The position numbers and the translations under genes are program-made. A stretch of 64,000 nt of DNA, taken from Aminipila sp963524205 (GTDB lineage: Bacteria > Bacillota > Clostridia > Peptostreptococcales > Anaerovoracaceae). Location: assembly GCA_963524205.1 (NCBI GenBank), contig CAURED010000013.1, positions 1 to 64,000 of the forward strand. The letters are read 5' to 3'. Below the pieces are notes generated by a model, which was not told where the DNA came from, did not search any database, and saw nothing but the letters and a program-made list of their open reading frames with translations. Shown here piece by piece: positions 1-9,116 of this stretch (position 1 is the first letter of the stretch; each line of letters starts with the position of its first letter).

Positions 1-14
1 TACAGAACTTTTAT

Positions 15-43
15 ATCTTACTATCTTTTCGCAAGCTTGTCAA
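15..43 (-). promoter_or_regulatory. Strong promoter P2 reading out of the window (rRNA-like)
   Basis: Read on the minus strand there is a perfect -35 TTGACA (38-43), a 17-base spacer and -10 TAAGAT (15-20). Together with a second promoter about 180 bases upstream it forms a tandem pair firing off the left edge. No gene fits in bases 1-330, so this stretch looks like the long leader of a stable RNA operon. That the target is an rRNA operon is inference. Confidence 0.65.
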
Positions 44-198
44 CATCTTTTTTCATTTTCTTCATTTTTAATTAAGAAAGTAAGTTTGCAGCTTATTCTA
101 GATATTGTTCACTTCCGTGTCTTATCTTAATCTAAACCGCGAGATGTTGTATATCATCCTTGCAGACGCAATCACTTGTGTCACGAGACAGCTTAAAT

Positions 199-227
199 AT
201 AATATCAAATTACAAGCACACTGTCAA
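199..227 (-). promoter_or_regulatory. Strong promoter P1 reading out of the window (rRNA-like)
   Basis: On the minus strand a consensus -35 TTGACA (222-227) is followed by 17 bases and -10 TATTAT (199-204). It lies upstream of, and points the same way as, the promoter at 15-43. Tandem near-consensus promoters with no ORF behind them are typical of rRNA operons in Firmicutes. The transcribed gene lies outside the window. Confidence 0.65.
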
Positions 228-330
228 TAGCTTTTTTAATGTTTTCTATTATATTTTTTCTTTCTTATTTTCTTGTCTGCACCGATATGTAGAATAATAA
301 AATCTGCCCTAGTTAACCTACCCCCTATAG

Positions 331-362
331 AAAAAGCGGCTCTCCTCTGAGAACCGCTTTTA
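331..362 (-). terminator. Rho-independent terminator of the rnf operon
   Basis: A GC-rich hairpin (AAAAGCGG with TCTC against GAGA with CCGCTTTT) followed on the minus strand by a T run. It sits about 40 bases after the rnfB stop codon. Confidence 0.85.
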
Positions 363-399
363 ATCTGATTTTATTAACTTTATAATATGCTACTTTAAG

Positions 400-1269
400 T
401 TATTTTGCAGCTTTGGGAGTTTCCTGTACAGGAGCCTTAGCTTCTTCTGTTTTTACTGCTGATGCAGCTGGGGTAGTTTTCTTTACTCTGAAGTTTGTAA
501 TTGCTTTTGTTGGACATTCTTTCTCACAAAGTCCGCAATTCTTACATTTATCAAAGTCAATTTTAGCAAGATTGTTTTCTACTGTAATAGCATCAAATTT
601 ACAAACCTTTTCGCACTTCTTGCAACCAATACATGCAACACTACAAACCTTTCTTGCTTTTGCACCAGGTGCAGTTGAGTTACATGCAACATATACAAGT
701 TTTTTCTTTTCTCCCATTGTGATAACGTTGTTTGGACATGCCTTTTCACACATACCACAACCAACGCAAGCTTCTCTATCTACTATCGCCAAGCCATCAC
801 AGACTTTGATTGCACCGTATTGACAGGCTGAAACGCAGTCGCCAAGTCCCATACAACCATACGAACAGGCCCAGTTGCCACCATAGAAGTTCTTAGCTGC
901 GGCACAAGTCTGCACACCTTGATACTCCATGATTTTCTTCGTATTTTCACTGTTTCCCTTGCATTTAACAAAAGCAACCTTTGGTTCAGCTGCTGTAGCT
1001 TCTACACCAAGAACTGCAGCAATAGCTGCGGCACATTCTGCTCCACCAACTGGACAAAGACTTGGGCTTAGAGAATGATTTTCTCCTATTGCTGCCGCAT
1101 AATCATCGCAGCCTGCAAATCCACAAGCCCCACAGTTTGCGCCAGGAAGCGCTTCACGAACCTGAGACACAGTCTCATCAACGGGAACGAAAAATACTTT
1201 TGACGCAATTGTCAATACTATACCTGAAATCAAGCCCATTACTACTAATAGTACTATTGGTAACATCAT
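400..1269 (-). CDS. rnfB: Rnf complex iron-sulfur subunit RnfB
   Basis: RnfB is the polyferredoxin-like subunit that takes electrons from reduced ferredoxin and passes them into the membrane Rnf complex. The 289-residue protein starts with one membrane segment. A four-cysteine cluster follows at about residues 46-72 (CGACGFAGC plus a later Cys), then several further cysteine groups including CVGCGMCEKACP, CIGCKKCEKVC and CKNCGLCEKECP, each typical of [4Fe-4S] binding. The C-terminal tail is rich in Ala, Pro and Lys. The ATG at 1269 is chosen over the in-frame ATG at 1293 because AAAGGGGGAG lies six bases before it. It is the last gene of rnfCDGEAB, overlapping or abutting rnfA, and is followed by a clear terminator. 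Confidence 0.95.
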   Translation of the reverse strand: MMLPIVLLVVMGLISGIVLTIASKVFFVPVDETVSQVREALPGANCGACGFAGCDDYAAAIGENHSLSPSLCPVGGAECAAAIAAVLGVEATAAEPKVAFVKCKGNSENTKKIMEYQGVQTCAAAKNFYGGNWACSYGCMGLGDCVSACQYGAIKVCDGLAIVDREACVGCGMCEKACPNNVITMGEKKKLVYVACNSTAPGAKARKVCSVACIGCKKCEKVCKFDAITVENNLAKIDFDKCKNCGLCEKECPTKAITNFRVKKTTPAASAVKTEEAKAPVQETPKAAK

Positions 1270-1285
1270 ATTAATCTCCCCCTTT

Positions 1286-1876
1286 CTAACCAAATATGCC
1301 TTGAACTACGCCACTGAATCCCATGAATGAAAGGGATAGAATGGAGGCACCAATAAGTGTAATCGGAACACCCTTAAAAGCTTTAGGTGTGTTGGCAACT
1401 TCTATCTTCTGTCTCATACCTGAGAATAATACCATCGCAAGTAAGAAACCAACACCAGCTGCAAATGAGTTTGCGATTGATTCTACAAAGTTGAATTCAC
1501 TCTTAATATTCATGATGGTTACACCAAGAACCGCACAGTTTGTTGTGATAAGAGGAAGATATACACCAAGCGCCTTATAAAGGGAAGGGATAAACTTCTT
1601 CAAGAACATTTCAAGGAACTGTACTAGTGCAGCAATGATAAGAATAAATGCTACTGTCTGTAAATATCCGATGTTATACTTATCCAATAAAAGAATCTGA
1701 ACCGGCCAAGTACAAGCCGTTGCAATAACCATAACGAAAGTTACAGCAATGCCCATACCTACAGCGGAGTCAAGCTTCTTGGATACACCAAGGAATGGAC
1801 AAATACCTAAGAATTGTGCCAATACAAAGTTATTCACAAGAGCAACGGACATCATGATCATAATTATTTCTTTCAT
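1286..1876 (-). CDS. rnfA: Rnf complex membrane subunit RnfA
   Basis: A 196-residue, almost wholly hydrophobic protein with about six membrane segments, the normal RnfA length. The N-terminus (VNNFVLAQFLGICPFLGVSK) is the conserved RnfA/NqrE signature. Its cysteine is one of those thought to hold a membrane-embedded iron-sulfur centre shared with RnfE. The start ATG overlaps the rnfE stop by one base, so translation is probably coupled. RnfA and RnfE form the inverted pair through which electrons cross the membrane (family knowledge). Confidence 0.95.
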   Translation of the reverse strand: MKEIIMIMMSVALVNNFVLAQFLGICPFLGVSKKLDSAVGMGIAVTFVMVIATACTWPVQILLLDKYNIGYLQTVAFILIIAALVQFLEMFLKKFIPSLYKALGVYLPLITTNCAVLGVTIMNIKSEFNFVESIANSFAAGVGFLLAMVLFSGMRQKIEVANTPKAFKGVPITLIGASILSLSFMGFSGVVQGIFG

Positions 1877-2547
1877 TATTCACAACCTCCTTTATTCTCT
1901 GAGTGACAAGTTCCAGCCATAGCACAACCTGCACATCCGAATTCCTTCTTCTTAATTGCTTTACCTTTAGAGATAAAGTTAATTCCTGCAACCAAGATGC
2001 TGTATACGAAGAATCCACCAGGGGCAAGCATGAAAATGGACATTGGAGTGAACGCATCACCGAAAACATGAAAATTAAATAATGTTCCTGCTCCAAGTAG
2101 TTCTCTGATGAATCCCATGCATCCAAGCGCACATGTAAAACCGATACCCATACCAAGTCCGTCTAAAGCAGAATCAATAACAGAATTTTTGTTAGCGAAC
2201 ATTTCTGCTCTTCCCAAGATGATACAGTTTACTACAATCAATGGAATAAATAATCCAAGGGCCGCATCCAGTGCAGGAGCATATGCCTTGATCAGGAATT
2301 GTACACATGTTACGAATCCTGCGATTACTACAATGTAGCAAGGAATTCTTACCTTATCAGGAATTATGCTCTTTAACATTGCGATTACAATGTTTGAGCA
2401 GATTAATACCGCTGTTGCGGAAATACCCATTCCAAGTCCGTTGATAACACTAGATGTTGTTGCCAGGGTTGGGCAGGTACCAAGTAATAAAATTAACGTA
2501 GGGTTTTCTTTAATAATACCCTTTGTTACAATGCCAAGTTTACTCAT
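1876..2547 (-). CDS. rnfE: Rnf complex membrane subunit RnfE
   Basis: A 223-residue membrane protein of the RnfE/NqrD family and paralogue of RnfA, with about six hydrophobic segments. PTLILLLGTCPTLATT near the N-terminus carries the conserved cysteine matching that in RnfA. The C-terminal tail is unusually cysteine-rich (FGCAGCAMAGTC, then another Cys near the end). Clostridial RnfE often has such a cytoplasmic tail, but its role is not known to me. It overlaps rnfA and rnfG by one base each. Confidence 0.94.
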   Translation of the reverse strand: MSKLGIVTKGIIKENPTLILLLGTCPTLATTSSVINGLGMGISATAVLICSNIVIAMLKSIIPDKVRIPCYIVVIAGFVTCVQFLIKAYAPALDAALGLFIPLIVVNCIILGRAEMFANKNSVIDSALDGLGMGIGFTCALGCMGFIRELLGAGTLFNFHVFGDAFTPMSIFMLAPGGFFVYSILVAGINFISKGKAIKKKEFGCAGCAMAGTCHSENKGGCE

Positions 2548-3125
2548 TATTTTACACCTCCTGCGGCTTCAAACTGTGCTAAAGCACCTTGAACAGAATG
2601 GTAAACACCATTTGAGGAAATGGTAGCACCAGTGATAGCATCCATATTAGAATTATTCTTAATGGTATCCTGCCCAATTGCTCCCATATCAGGGATTATT
2701 TCAGCAGCAGTCTTTCCGATATACTGGCTTAAGTATTCAGGAGTCTGCGCCTTTGTACCAAGCCCTGGCGTATCGGAATGGGACATAACTTTAACCCCTG
2801 TGATAGCGCCTTTCGCATCTATACCAACCATTACAGTGATCAGACCACCATAACTGTTTGCTGTTCCAGTGATTGCAGCACCGGCACCATTGTCAGCAAT
2901 GTAGTAGTCTACAATACCGTCCTGTAATTTCCCATCGTATGCAGTAAATGCATCTCCCTTTGGAAGTACGACAGTTCTAGTTTCATTTGCAGTCTTCACT
3001 GTAATTGCATTAATAAGAGGTAATGTAATGGCATATACCTGAGATAATGCCAAAGCTACAACGAGGCAAATGATTACTAATACTAATGAAGGTTTTATAT
3101 GTTCTTTAAAAGTTGAATTTTCCAT
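2547..3125 (-). CDS. rnfG: Rnf complex FMN-binding subunit RnfG
   Basis: A 192-residue protein with one N-terminal membrane anchor (about residues 12-35) and an extracytoplasmic FMN-binding domain. DAITGATISSNGV holds the S/TGAT motif whose threonine carries covalently bound FMN in this family. GMGTK/GLGTKAQTPEY-type sequence before it is also typical. Start and stop overlap neighbours by one base. Confidence 0.95.
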   Translation of the reverse strand: MENSTFKEHIKPSLVLVIICLVVALALSQVYAITLPLINAITVKTANETRTVVLPKGDAFTAYDGKLQDGIVDYYIADNGAGAAITGTANSYGGLITVMVGIDAKGAITGVKVMSHSDTPGLGTKAQTPEYLSQYIGKTAAEIIPDMGAIGQDTIKNNSNMDAITGATISSNGVYHSVQGALAQFEAAGGVK

Positions 3126-4075
3126 TATTTCTTTTCACCTCCATACAATCTTCTTTCACAGAAGTTATCAATATGTGGAGTTAAGATGTTCATTAGCAGA
3201 ATAGCAAAGGATACACCTTCTGGATAGGAACCGAACAATCTGATAATCATTGTAAATACACCACAACCAATACCGAAAATTACTTTTCCAAGCGGAAGCA
3301 TTGGGGATGTAGCGTAATCAGTTGCCATAAAGAAAGCACCAATCATTACACCACCTGCAACAATATGGAAAATTGGATCCTGCCCTGCTGCTACTGCTAA
3401 GATTCCTACCGTTCCAATAAAACATACTGGAATAATCGGAGAAATAATACCTCTCCAGATTAAGAACAGTCCACCAATTAATAATGCGATTGCACTAACT
3501 TCACCCATGGAACCACCGATAAATCCTAAAAGTACATCTGTATTTGAAGGGATTGCTCCAGCGCCACTTTCTTTTAAAAGTCCAAGTGGAGTAGGTCCTG
3601 TAAGTGCATCAGAAATCTGCTGGGCTCTTGGCAGCGGCCAAGTAGTCATCTGTGTTGTAAAAGATAGTAAAAGAACAATTCTAGCTGTAATAGCTGGGTT
3701 TGCAACATTCTGACCAAGTCCACCAAATAACCCTTTTACAATAACAACTGCAACGAAACAACCAATAATTGCGATTATGTATGAGAGATTTGAAGGTACA
3801 TTAAATGCAAGAAGCACACCTGTTAATACCGCGCTCAAATCTCCAATAGTCTGGGTTCTTTTTGTTATCTTATTGAAAAGATATTCAAAAGCCACACAAG
3901 CTACAACACAAACTAAAGTAAGTGTAATAACTCGGAAGCCGAAAACATAGGTGCTTACAAGAAATGCAGGCACTAATGCTAAAAGTACGGCTCCCATGAT
4001 TCTAGATGTATCAACCTCGCTAACAAAGTGAGGCGCTGATGATACGATTAAATTATCATATGCTTTATTTTCCAT
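3125..4075 (-). CDS. rnfD: Rnf complex membrane flavoprotein subunit RnfD
   Basis: A 316-residue protein with about eight to ten membrane segments, related to NqrB. DALTGPTPLG near residue 155-165 matches the site where a threonine binds FMN covalently in RnfD. Here the usual SGATPL reads TGPTPL, a mild variant. The GLGQNVANPAITARI region before it is conserved in the family. It lies between rnfC and rnfG with one-base overlaps. Confidence 0.94.
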   Translation of the reverse strand: MENKAYDNLIVSSAPHFVSEVDTSRIMGAVLLALVPAFLVSTYVFGFRVITLTLVCVVACVAFEYLFNKITKRTQTIGDLSAVLTGVLLAFNVPSNLSYIIAIIGCFVAVVIVKGLFGGLGQNVANPAITARIVLLLSFTTQMTTWPLPRAQQISDALTGPTPLGLLKESGAGAIPSNTDVLLGFIGGSMGEVSAIALLIGGLFLIWRGIISPIIPVCFIGTVGILAVAAGQDPIFHIVAGGVMIGAFFMATDYATSPMLPLGKVIFGIGCGVFTMIIRLFGSYPEGVSFAILLMNILTPHIDNFCERRLYGGEKK

Positions 4076-5391
4076 TATTTACTCTGTGCCTCCTTTAATA
4101 TTGCTTTTCCAAGCTTATTGTTAAAGCCTAAAGGTCTTCTTGCAGGGCAAATATATGCACAGCTTCCGCATTCCATACACTGCATAACCTTATATTTTTC
4201 TAATGCGTCTGCATCTTTTCTTTCAACTGCAGCAGAAAGAGCTGTAGGCATCAACTTGAATGGACATGCTCTATGGCATCTGCCACAATTTATACAAGCT
4301 GTTTCTTCCTTAATCCAAGCCTGATCTCCTGCAAAAGCAAGAAGTGCATTGTTGTTCTTTATAACTGGAACCTGGTCCGTAAAGATTGCTTTACCCATCA
4401 TAGGTCCACCCATTAGAATTTTCTTAGGCTCTTCTTTATAACCACCGCAGAACGCCATAACGTCTGCAACTTTAGTTCCAATTGGACACATAACATTTGT
4501 TGGTCTTGCAACTGCATTTCCATCAACAGTCATTCTCTTGTTAATAAGAGGAATACCATCCTTAAAATACTGTCCAACAAATGCAACTGATGTAATATTT
4601 GACAGAATGATTCCAAGTTCAGCAGGAAGTACTCCAGCATTCATTGTTTTGCCAGTTACTTCATATACCATAACTCTTTCTGCACCCTGTGGGTATCTTG
4701 ATCTTAAAGGTACAACCTTAATATTTGGATTGCCCTTCTGTGCAATCATCTTATTTAAGGCCTCGATTGCATCTGGTTTGTTGTCCTCTATGCCAATGAA
4801 GCCTTCCTTAAGTTCAAGATACTTCATTATTAATAACATACCATCAATAATATTCTCAGTATCTTCAACCATAAGCCTATGGTCAGAAGTAATAAATGGT
4901 TCACATTCTGCACCATTTATAATAAGTGTAGTTACTTCATCAATGTTCTTAGGGTTGTACTTGATATGAGTTGGGAATGATGCTCCTCCTAATCCAACAA
5001 GTCCACTGGCTCTAACAGCTTTAACAAATTCCTCTCTGTTACTAATCTGAGGAACCTGGATTCCATCCCATAATTCTTGTTTCTTATCTGTTTCGATAAC
5101 AACGACAGTATCATCTCCGCCATTACCAGAACGTATTCCCTCAATTCCTGTAACTGTACCTGAAACACTTGAATGAATAGGTGCACTTACAAAAGCATCG
5201 GTATCACCTATAAGTTGACCTACTTTTACGTAGTCACCTTTTGCCACAAGTGGCTTACATGGTGCTCCAATATGCTGGGACATAGAGATATAAACAAAAT
5301 CAGGAATAGGCATTACTTCTGTTTCACATCCCGCAGTGTGCTTATTATGTTGCACATGAATGCTTTGTAAATGCTTTTTCTGCTCGGTCAT
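4075..5391 (-). CDS. rnfC: Rnf complex NADH-side subunit RnfC
   Basis: RnfC is the soluble subunit where NAD+ is reduced (or NADH oxidised). In the 438-residue protein an N-terminal RnfC barrel is followed by the NADH/FMN-binding Rossmann region (GLVGLGGASFPTHIKY, GAECEPFITSDHR) and a C-terminal pair of [4Fe-4S] motifs, CINCGRCHRACP and CMECGSCAYICP. It is the first gene of the operon, with GGAAGGAAGG before its ATG. The Rnf order C-D-G-E-A-B is the usual clostridial one. Confidence 0.95.
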   Translation of the reverse strand: MTEQKKHLQSIHVQHNKHTAGCETEVMPIPDFVYISMSQHIGAPCKPLVAKGDYVKVGQLIGDTDAFVSAPIHSSVSGTVTGIEGIRSGNGGDDTVVVIETDKKQELWDGIQVPQISNREEFVKAVRASGLVGLGGASFPTHIKYNPKNIDEVTTLIINGAECEPFITSDHRLMVEDTENIIDGMLLIMKYLELKEGFIGIEDNKPDAIEALNKMIAQKGNPNIKVVPLRSRYPQGAERVMVYEVTGKTMNAGVLPAELGIILSNITSVAFVGQYFKDGIPLINKRMTVDGNAVARPTNVMCPIGTKVADVMAFCGGYKEEPKKILMGGPMMGKAIFTDQVPVIKNNNALLAFAGDQAWIKEETACINCGRCHRACPFKLMPTALSAAVERKDADALEKYKVMQCMECGSCAYICPARRPLGFNNKLGKAILKEAQSK

Positions 5392-5730
5392 ATTACTCTT
5401 CCTTCCTTCCTACAAATATGAAAGTGCTATTTTTTAACAACACTTTTTTAACAATTCACTCTACTCTGCCACGTTTTAGGCTATCATATTACAACGTTTT
5501 TCTCCAATAGAAAACATTTATCGTCATATAACTTTTTTTGATACTGTACGTAAAACTATTGAATTTACAAGGAACTTATGATAAAGTAAAGAAGGTTATA
5601 CTAAAACTTTCCACTAGTATTGCCCGTTTAAATTTATTCAGCAAATTGATGAGAACTAAAATATTAAAGAAATCATTGGATTTAAACTCCATTGATTTCT
5701 ATCTTAAAAGATATATGATGGAGAAATTTT
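5392..5730. other. Divergent intergenic region between rnfC and the LysR gene
   Basis: This 339-base AT-rich stretch must hold the rnf promoter and the lysR promoter. No convincing -35/-10 pair for rnf could be picked out. A candidate for lysR is listed separately. No RNA gene or repeat was seen. Confidence 0.5.
5559..5587 (+). promoter_or_regulatory. Candidate promoter for the LysR gene
   Basis: TTGAAT (5559-5564), a 17-base spacer and TAAAGT (5582-5587) lie about 145 bases before the lysR start codon. The match is moderate and nothing else supports it. Confidence 0.35.
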
Positions 5731-6633
5731 ATGAATATAAACCATTTAAGATACTTCCAAGAAGTATGCAAATACAATAACATTACAAAAGCTTCAGAGG
5801 CTGTCCATGTTTCACAGCCTTCGATTACAGCAGCCATAAAAGAATTAGAAAATGAATTAGGTTATCAGCTTTTTAACAGAGTTAATAACAGAATATCTTT
5901 AACTGATGATGGTACCTGCTTTCTGACAAAAGCAAAGAATTTTGTCAATGCCTATGATAATTTTCATAAAGAAGCACTAGATATAGGAGACAAAACACAT
6001 GTGGTTCTTAAAGTGGGTATCCCACCGGTCCTTGGAACTTTTATGTTTAAAAAGTTTTTCCCTGCTTTTGAGCAGCAACATCCCAATATTAGATTGCAGA
6101 TGTTTGAAATCGGCACTATATCAGGGTTAAAAAGATTGAACGAAGGAGGCCTAGACTTCCTTATTGGTGCTATGGACGATACCGCTTATCCCCAATGTGA
6201 TTCTAGATTGATATTCAGAACGAAATTTGGGCTTGCTGTAGGAGCTCATAGTCCATTGGCTAAAGAACACTTTGCAAGCAAAGAGATGATCTGTCGCCAG
6301 CCTTTCATTATATTTCCTAAAGGTTCCTACCATTATACTGCTATAACTGAGCATTTTAAGGAACATCCTTTAAATATCATTATGGAGGCAAGTCAAATCT
6401 CTACTATTAAATATATAGTAGAAAATAATTTTGCAGTGACTATCACCTATCAGGAAAGTTTTGATGCAACTGCAAAGATTGTTCACGTGCCATTGCAGGA
6501 ACCCATCAATGCAAATGTAAGTGTTCTTTGGAGAAAGAATGCCTACGTTTCCAATGCGATGAAAGCCTTTATTGCTTATACCTCAACAATTGAAAATGAG
6601 TCTGATCCAAAAGTTGAATCTTTCTGGGATTAA
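5731..6633 (+). CDS. LysR-family transcriptional regulator
   Basis: A 300-residue protein of standard LysR length. The N-terminal winged helix-turn-helix is clear (MNINHLRYFQEVCKYNNITK, then AAVHVSQPSITAAIKELENE-type sequence), followed by a linker helix and a periplasmic-binding-protein-like effector domain (VLKVGIPPVLGTFMF). It is transcribed away from rnfC, the classic arrangement for a LysR protein controlling the divergent operon. Control of rnf is therefore a reasonable guess but unproven. The effector cannot be told from sequence. Confidence 0.9.
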   Translation: MNINHLRYFQEVCKYNNITKASEAVHVSQPSITAAIKELENELGYQLFNRVNNRISLTDDGTCFLTKAKNFVNAYDNFHKEALDIGDKTHVVLKVGIPPVLGTFMFKKFFPAFEQQHPNIRLQMFEIGTISGLKRLNEGGLDFLIGAMDDTAYPQCDSRLIFRTKFGLAVGAHSPLAKEHFASKEMICRQPFIIFPKGSYHYTAITEHFKEHPLNIIMEASQISTIKYIVENNFAVTITYQESFDATAKIVHVPLQEPINANVSVLWRKNAYVSNAMKAFIAYTSTIENESDPKVESFWD

Positions 6634-6647
6634 AATTTGGGCAAAAA

Positions 6648-6700
6648 CAAACCCCTGACGTCGATATTTACATAGCATATATCAATGTTAGGGGTTTTTT
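6648..6700. terminator. Bidirectional terminator between lysR and the metal ATPase gene
   Basis: AAACCCCTGAC pairs with GTTAGGGGTTT, extended by GATAT/ATATC nearer the loop. A T run follows on the plus strand and A-rich sequence precedes it, so it can serve both converging genes. Confidence 0.8.
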
Positions 6701-6729
6701 AGTCAAGAATCACATAGGATAGACCTTTT

Positions 6730-9075
6730 CTATTTCTTATATAATATTCTAACGGAATTCATCACACAGAGCATAGCCACACCAGAATCTGCAAAAACTG
6801 CCATCCACATGGAGGCGAGCCCTGCCAAACCTAATACCATAACCAATGCTTTTACCAGCAAAGCAAACACTACATTTTGCATGGCTATTTTATTGGTTAT
6901 CTTAGCAATAGCTATGGCCTGCGGTACAGCTTCTACACTAGAGGTCATGAATACAATATCCGCGGCTTCTATGGCCGCATCTGCTCCACTTCCCATAGCC
7001 GCCCCTACATCTGCCCCTGCTAATACCGGTGCATCATTAATTCCATCGCCTATAAACATTACCTGCCCATATTCTTTTCTAAGCTCCTGTAATATTCTTA
7101 ATTTATCATCTGGAAGTAGTTTAGAAAACACCTTATCTATACCAGTTGCTTTCGCCACCGCATTGGCACTTTCTTCTCCATCTCCAGTGAGCATAGCAGT
7201 AGCTATACTTTGTTTTTTTAGTTTTGCAATTGCAGCAAACGAGTCTTTTTTTATTGTATCAGCTATAGTTAAAGACCCTATAAACTGATTATTTAGCGCC
7301 AATAACACTTCGCTCCCTAAAGTGGGATTTTGATACCCTGTAATATCTACCCCTGCATCTAATAGAAGTTTTTGATTTCCACATAATACCATTCCTGCAT
7401 TGCAAGTAGCTTTTATACCTTTTCCTGCTATTTCCTCTATAGCCTTAGGCTGCTCCAGCGCAAGACCATATTTTTTAGCTTCATTTACTATACTTACTCC
7501 TATAGGATGTGTGGAACTTAATTCACAACTTGCTGCCATTGCCAGAAGATATTCTTCTATATCTTTTTTTGAAACCCCCATCGGTCTGTTTTGAATGCCT
7601 TCTAATACTCTGGAGTTATCCTCATCTGTTTCCTTTTCTGGATTACCTGCAGTAACTCCAGACGTCATGTATGCGATTAGGTTTCCAGAACATATTACGT
7701 TTTGTACTACAAATTCACCCTTTGTTAAAGTCCCTGTTTTATCCATTACCACAGCTTTAATACTCTTTAATGCTTCCAGCGCGACACCGCCTTTAAACAG
7801 AATTCCCTTCTTAGAACCTGATCCGATTCCTGAGAAAAATGCTAACGGAACACTAAGAACCAGCGCACATGGACAACTAATAACAAGGAAAGTTAACGCA
7901 GTATATATCCAATGCTGCCAGTCGCCAGTAATAAGAGAAGGAATAATAGCGGTTAATGTAGCTAACACCACTACAAAAGGAGTATACACTCTGGCAAACC
8001 TAGTAATAAACTTATCAATATGTGGTTTGCTTGCTGCTGCATTTTCTACAGAATCAAGAATCCTTGTAACCATTGAATTTTCTAAGGTCTTTTCGACTTT
8101 AATTTTTAAAACACCTGATGCATTTATGCAACCAGAAATCACTTGTGCTTCTAATCCGACCTTTACTGGTACAGGTTCCCCTGTAATAGGCGAGGTATCA
8201 ACCCGGCTTTCCCCCTCTACTACTATACCATCTAAAGGGATTCTATCCCCTGGCTTTACCAATAATATATCGTCTATTTGTGCCTCTGCTGGTGAAATTT
8301 CAATTATATTATTTCCCCTAATTAAGGAGACTACTTCTGGTCTCAGATCAACCGCTTCCATTATCTGGCTTCGGCTTCGCTCAACTGCTTTCTCTTCAAA
8401 GAATTCCCCAATTCTGAAAAACAACATAACACCTACAGCTTCAGGATACTCCTGTATAGCAAAGGCTCCTATGGTAGCTATACTCATAAGAAAGTTCTCG
8501 TCAAATATTTGCCCTTTTCCTATATTTTTTATGGCTTTTAATAAGATTTCTCCACCTAATACTATATATGCTAAAGTAAAGCATCCAATCCACCATTCTT
8601 GTGATACTTGAATTTGATCAAGAGTTACACCTGCCATAAACAATATAGCGCCTATACCTATGAAATGTAGGTCCGTGAGCTTTCTAAATACACCTTTTTT
8701 CTCAACTTCATGCTGGTGATCATCAACACAACCGCATTCATGGTGCCCATGATGCTCATGACACTCATGATGTTCACCACATTCACAATCTTGATGTTCA
8801 TGTCCACAATCAAACCTATCCCTTGGCAAATTTGCAGTTGTACGCTTTAAATTTCCCTTTACTCTTTCAGTAATAACAACTCCATTTTCTACAGTGTTTG
8901 CCAGTCTTTCCATTTCAGATAAAAGCTTATCTGGATTATCTGCTGTAACCCTTAGCTGCTTTGTTGCAAAAGTAATAGTAGCTTCCTGAACTTCAGGCAA
9001 ATTGGAAATCAGCCGTTCAATTTTAGCTGCACAATTTGCGCAATCAATATTTTCTATATTATAAATTTTATTCAT
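6730..9075 (-). CDS. cadA: Heavy-metal (Zn/Cd/Pb-type) P1B-ATPase
   Basis: This protein exports divalent soft metals at the cost of ATP. In order its 781 residues show an N-terminal HMA domain with CANC (12-15), a histidine/cysteine-rich linker at about 89-122, membrane segments, the TGE actuator motif (298-300), the ion-site motif CPC (401-403) in the sixth membrane helix, the phosphorylation motif DKTGT (445-449), HPIG, and the hinge GDGINDAP. CPC plus a His-rich linker fits the Zn2+/Cd2+/Pb2+ group (CadA/ZntA) better than the copper ATPases, but the exact metal is inferred. It lies 41 bases downstream of an ArsR-type repressor gene, probably in one transcript. Confidence 0.92.
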   Translation of the reverse strand: MNKIYNIENIDCANCAAKIERLISNLPEVQEATITFATKQLRVTADNPDKLLSEMERLANTVENGVVITERVKGNLKRTTANLPRDRFDCGHEHQDCECGEHHECHEHHGHHECGCVDDHQHEVEKKGVFRKLTDLHFIGIGAILFMAGVTLDQIQVSQEWWIGCFTLAYIVLGGEILLKAIKNIGKGQIFDENFLMSIATIGAFAIQEYPEAVGVMLFFRIGEFFEEKAVERSRSQIMEAVDLRPEVVSLIRGNNIIEISPAEAQIDDILLVKPGDRIPLDGIVVEGESRVDTSPITGEPVPVKVGLEAQVISGCINASGVLKIKVEKTLENSMVTRILDSVENAAASKPHIDKFITRFARVYTPFVVVLATLTAIIPSLITGDWQHWIYTALTFLVISCPCALVLSVPLAFFSGIGSGSKKGILFKGGVALEALKSIKAVVMDKTGTLTKGEFVVQNVICSGNLIAYMTSGVTAGNPEKETDEDNSRVLEGIQNRPMGVSKKDIEEYLLAMAASCELSSTHPIGVSIVNEAKKYGLALEQPKAIEEIAGKGIKATCNAGMVLCGNQKLLLDAGVDITGYQNPTLGSEVLLALNNQFIGSLTIADTIKKDSFAAIAKLKKQSIATAMLTGDGEESANAVAKATGIDKVFSKLLPDDKLRILQELRKEYGQVMFIGDGINDAPVLAGADVGAAMGSGADAAIEAADIVFMTSSVEAVPQAIAIAKITNKIAMQNVVFALLVKALVMVLGLAGLASMWMAVFADSGVAMLCVMNSVRILYKK

Positions 9076-9116
9076 AAATTAGTCACCCCTTTCTTGGTCG
9101 TTTCGCTTATCAATAC

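Noticed and set aside
413..823. 136-codon open frame opposite rnfB
   Set aside because: It is the reverse of the cysteine-rich rnfB coding sequence with no start signal.
5538..5780. 80-codon open frame overlapping the LysR start
   Set aside because: It has no ribosome site and runs into the clearly real LysR gene in another frame.
7595..8611. Long open frame (338 codons) on the plus strand
   Set aside because: It is antisense to the well-supported metal ATPase gene, has no ribosome site and shows no recognisable domain.
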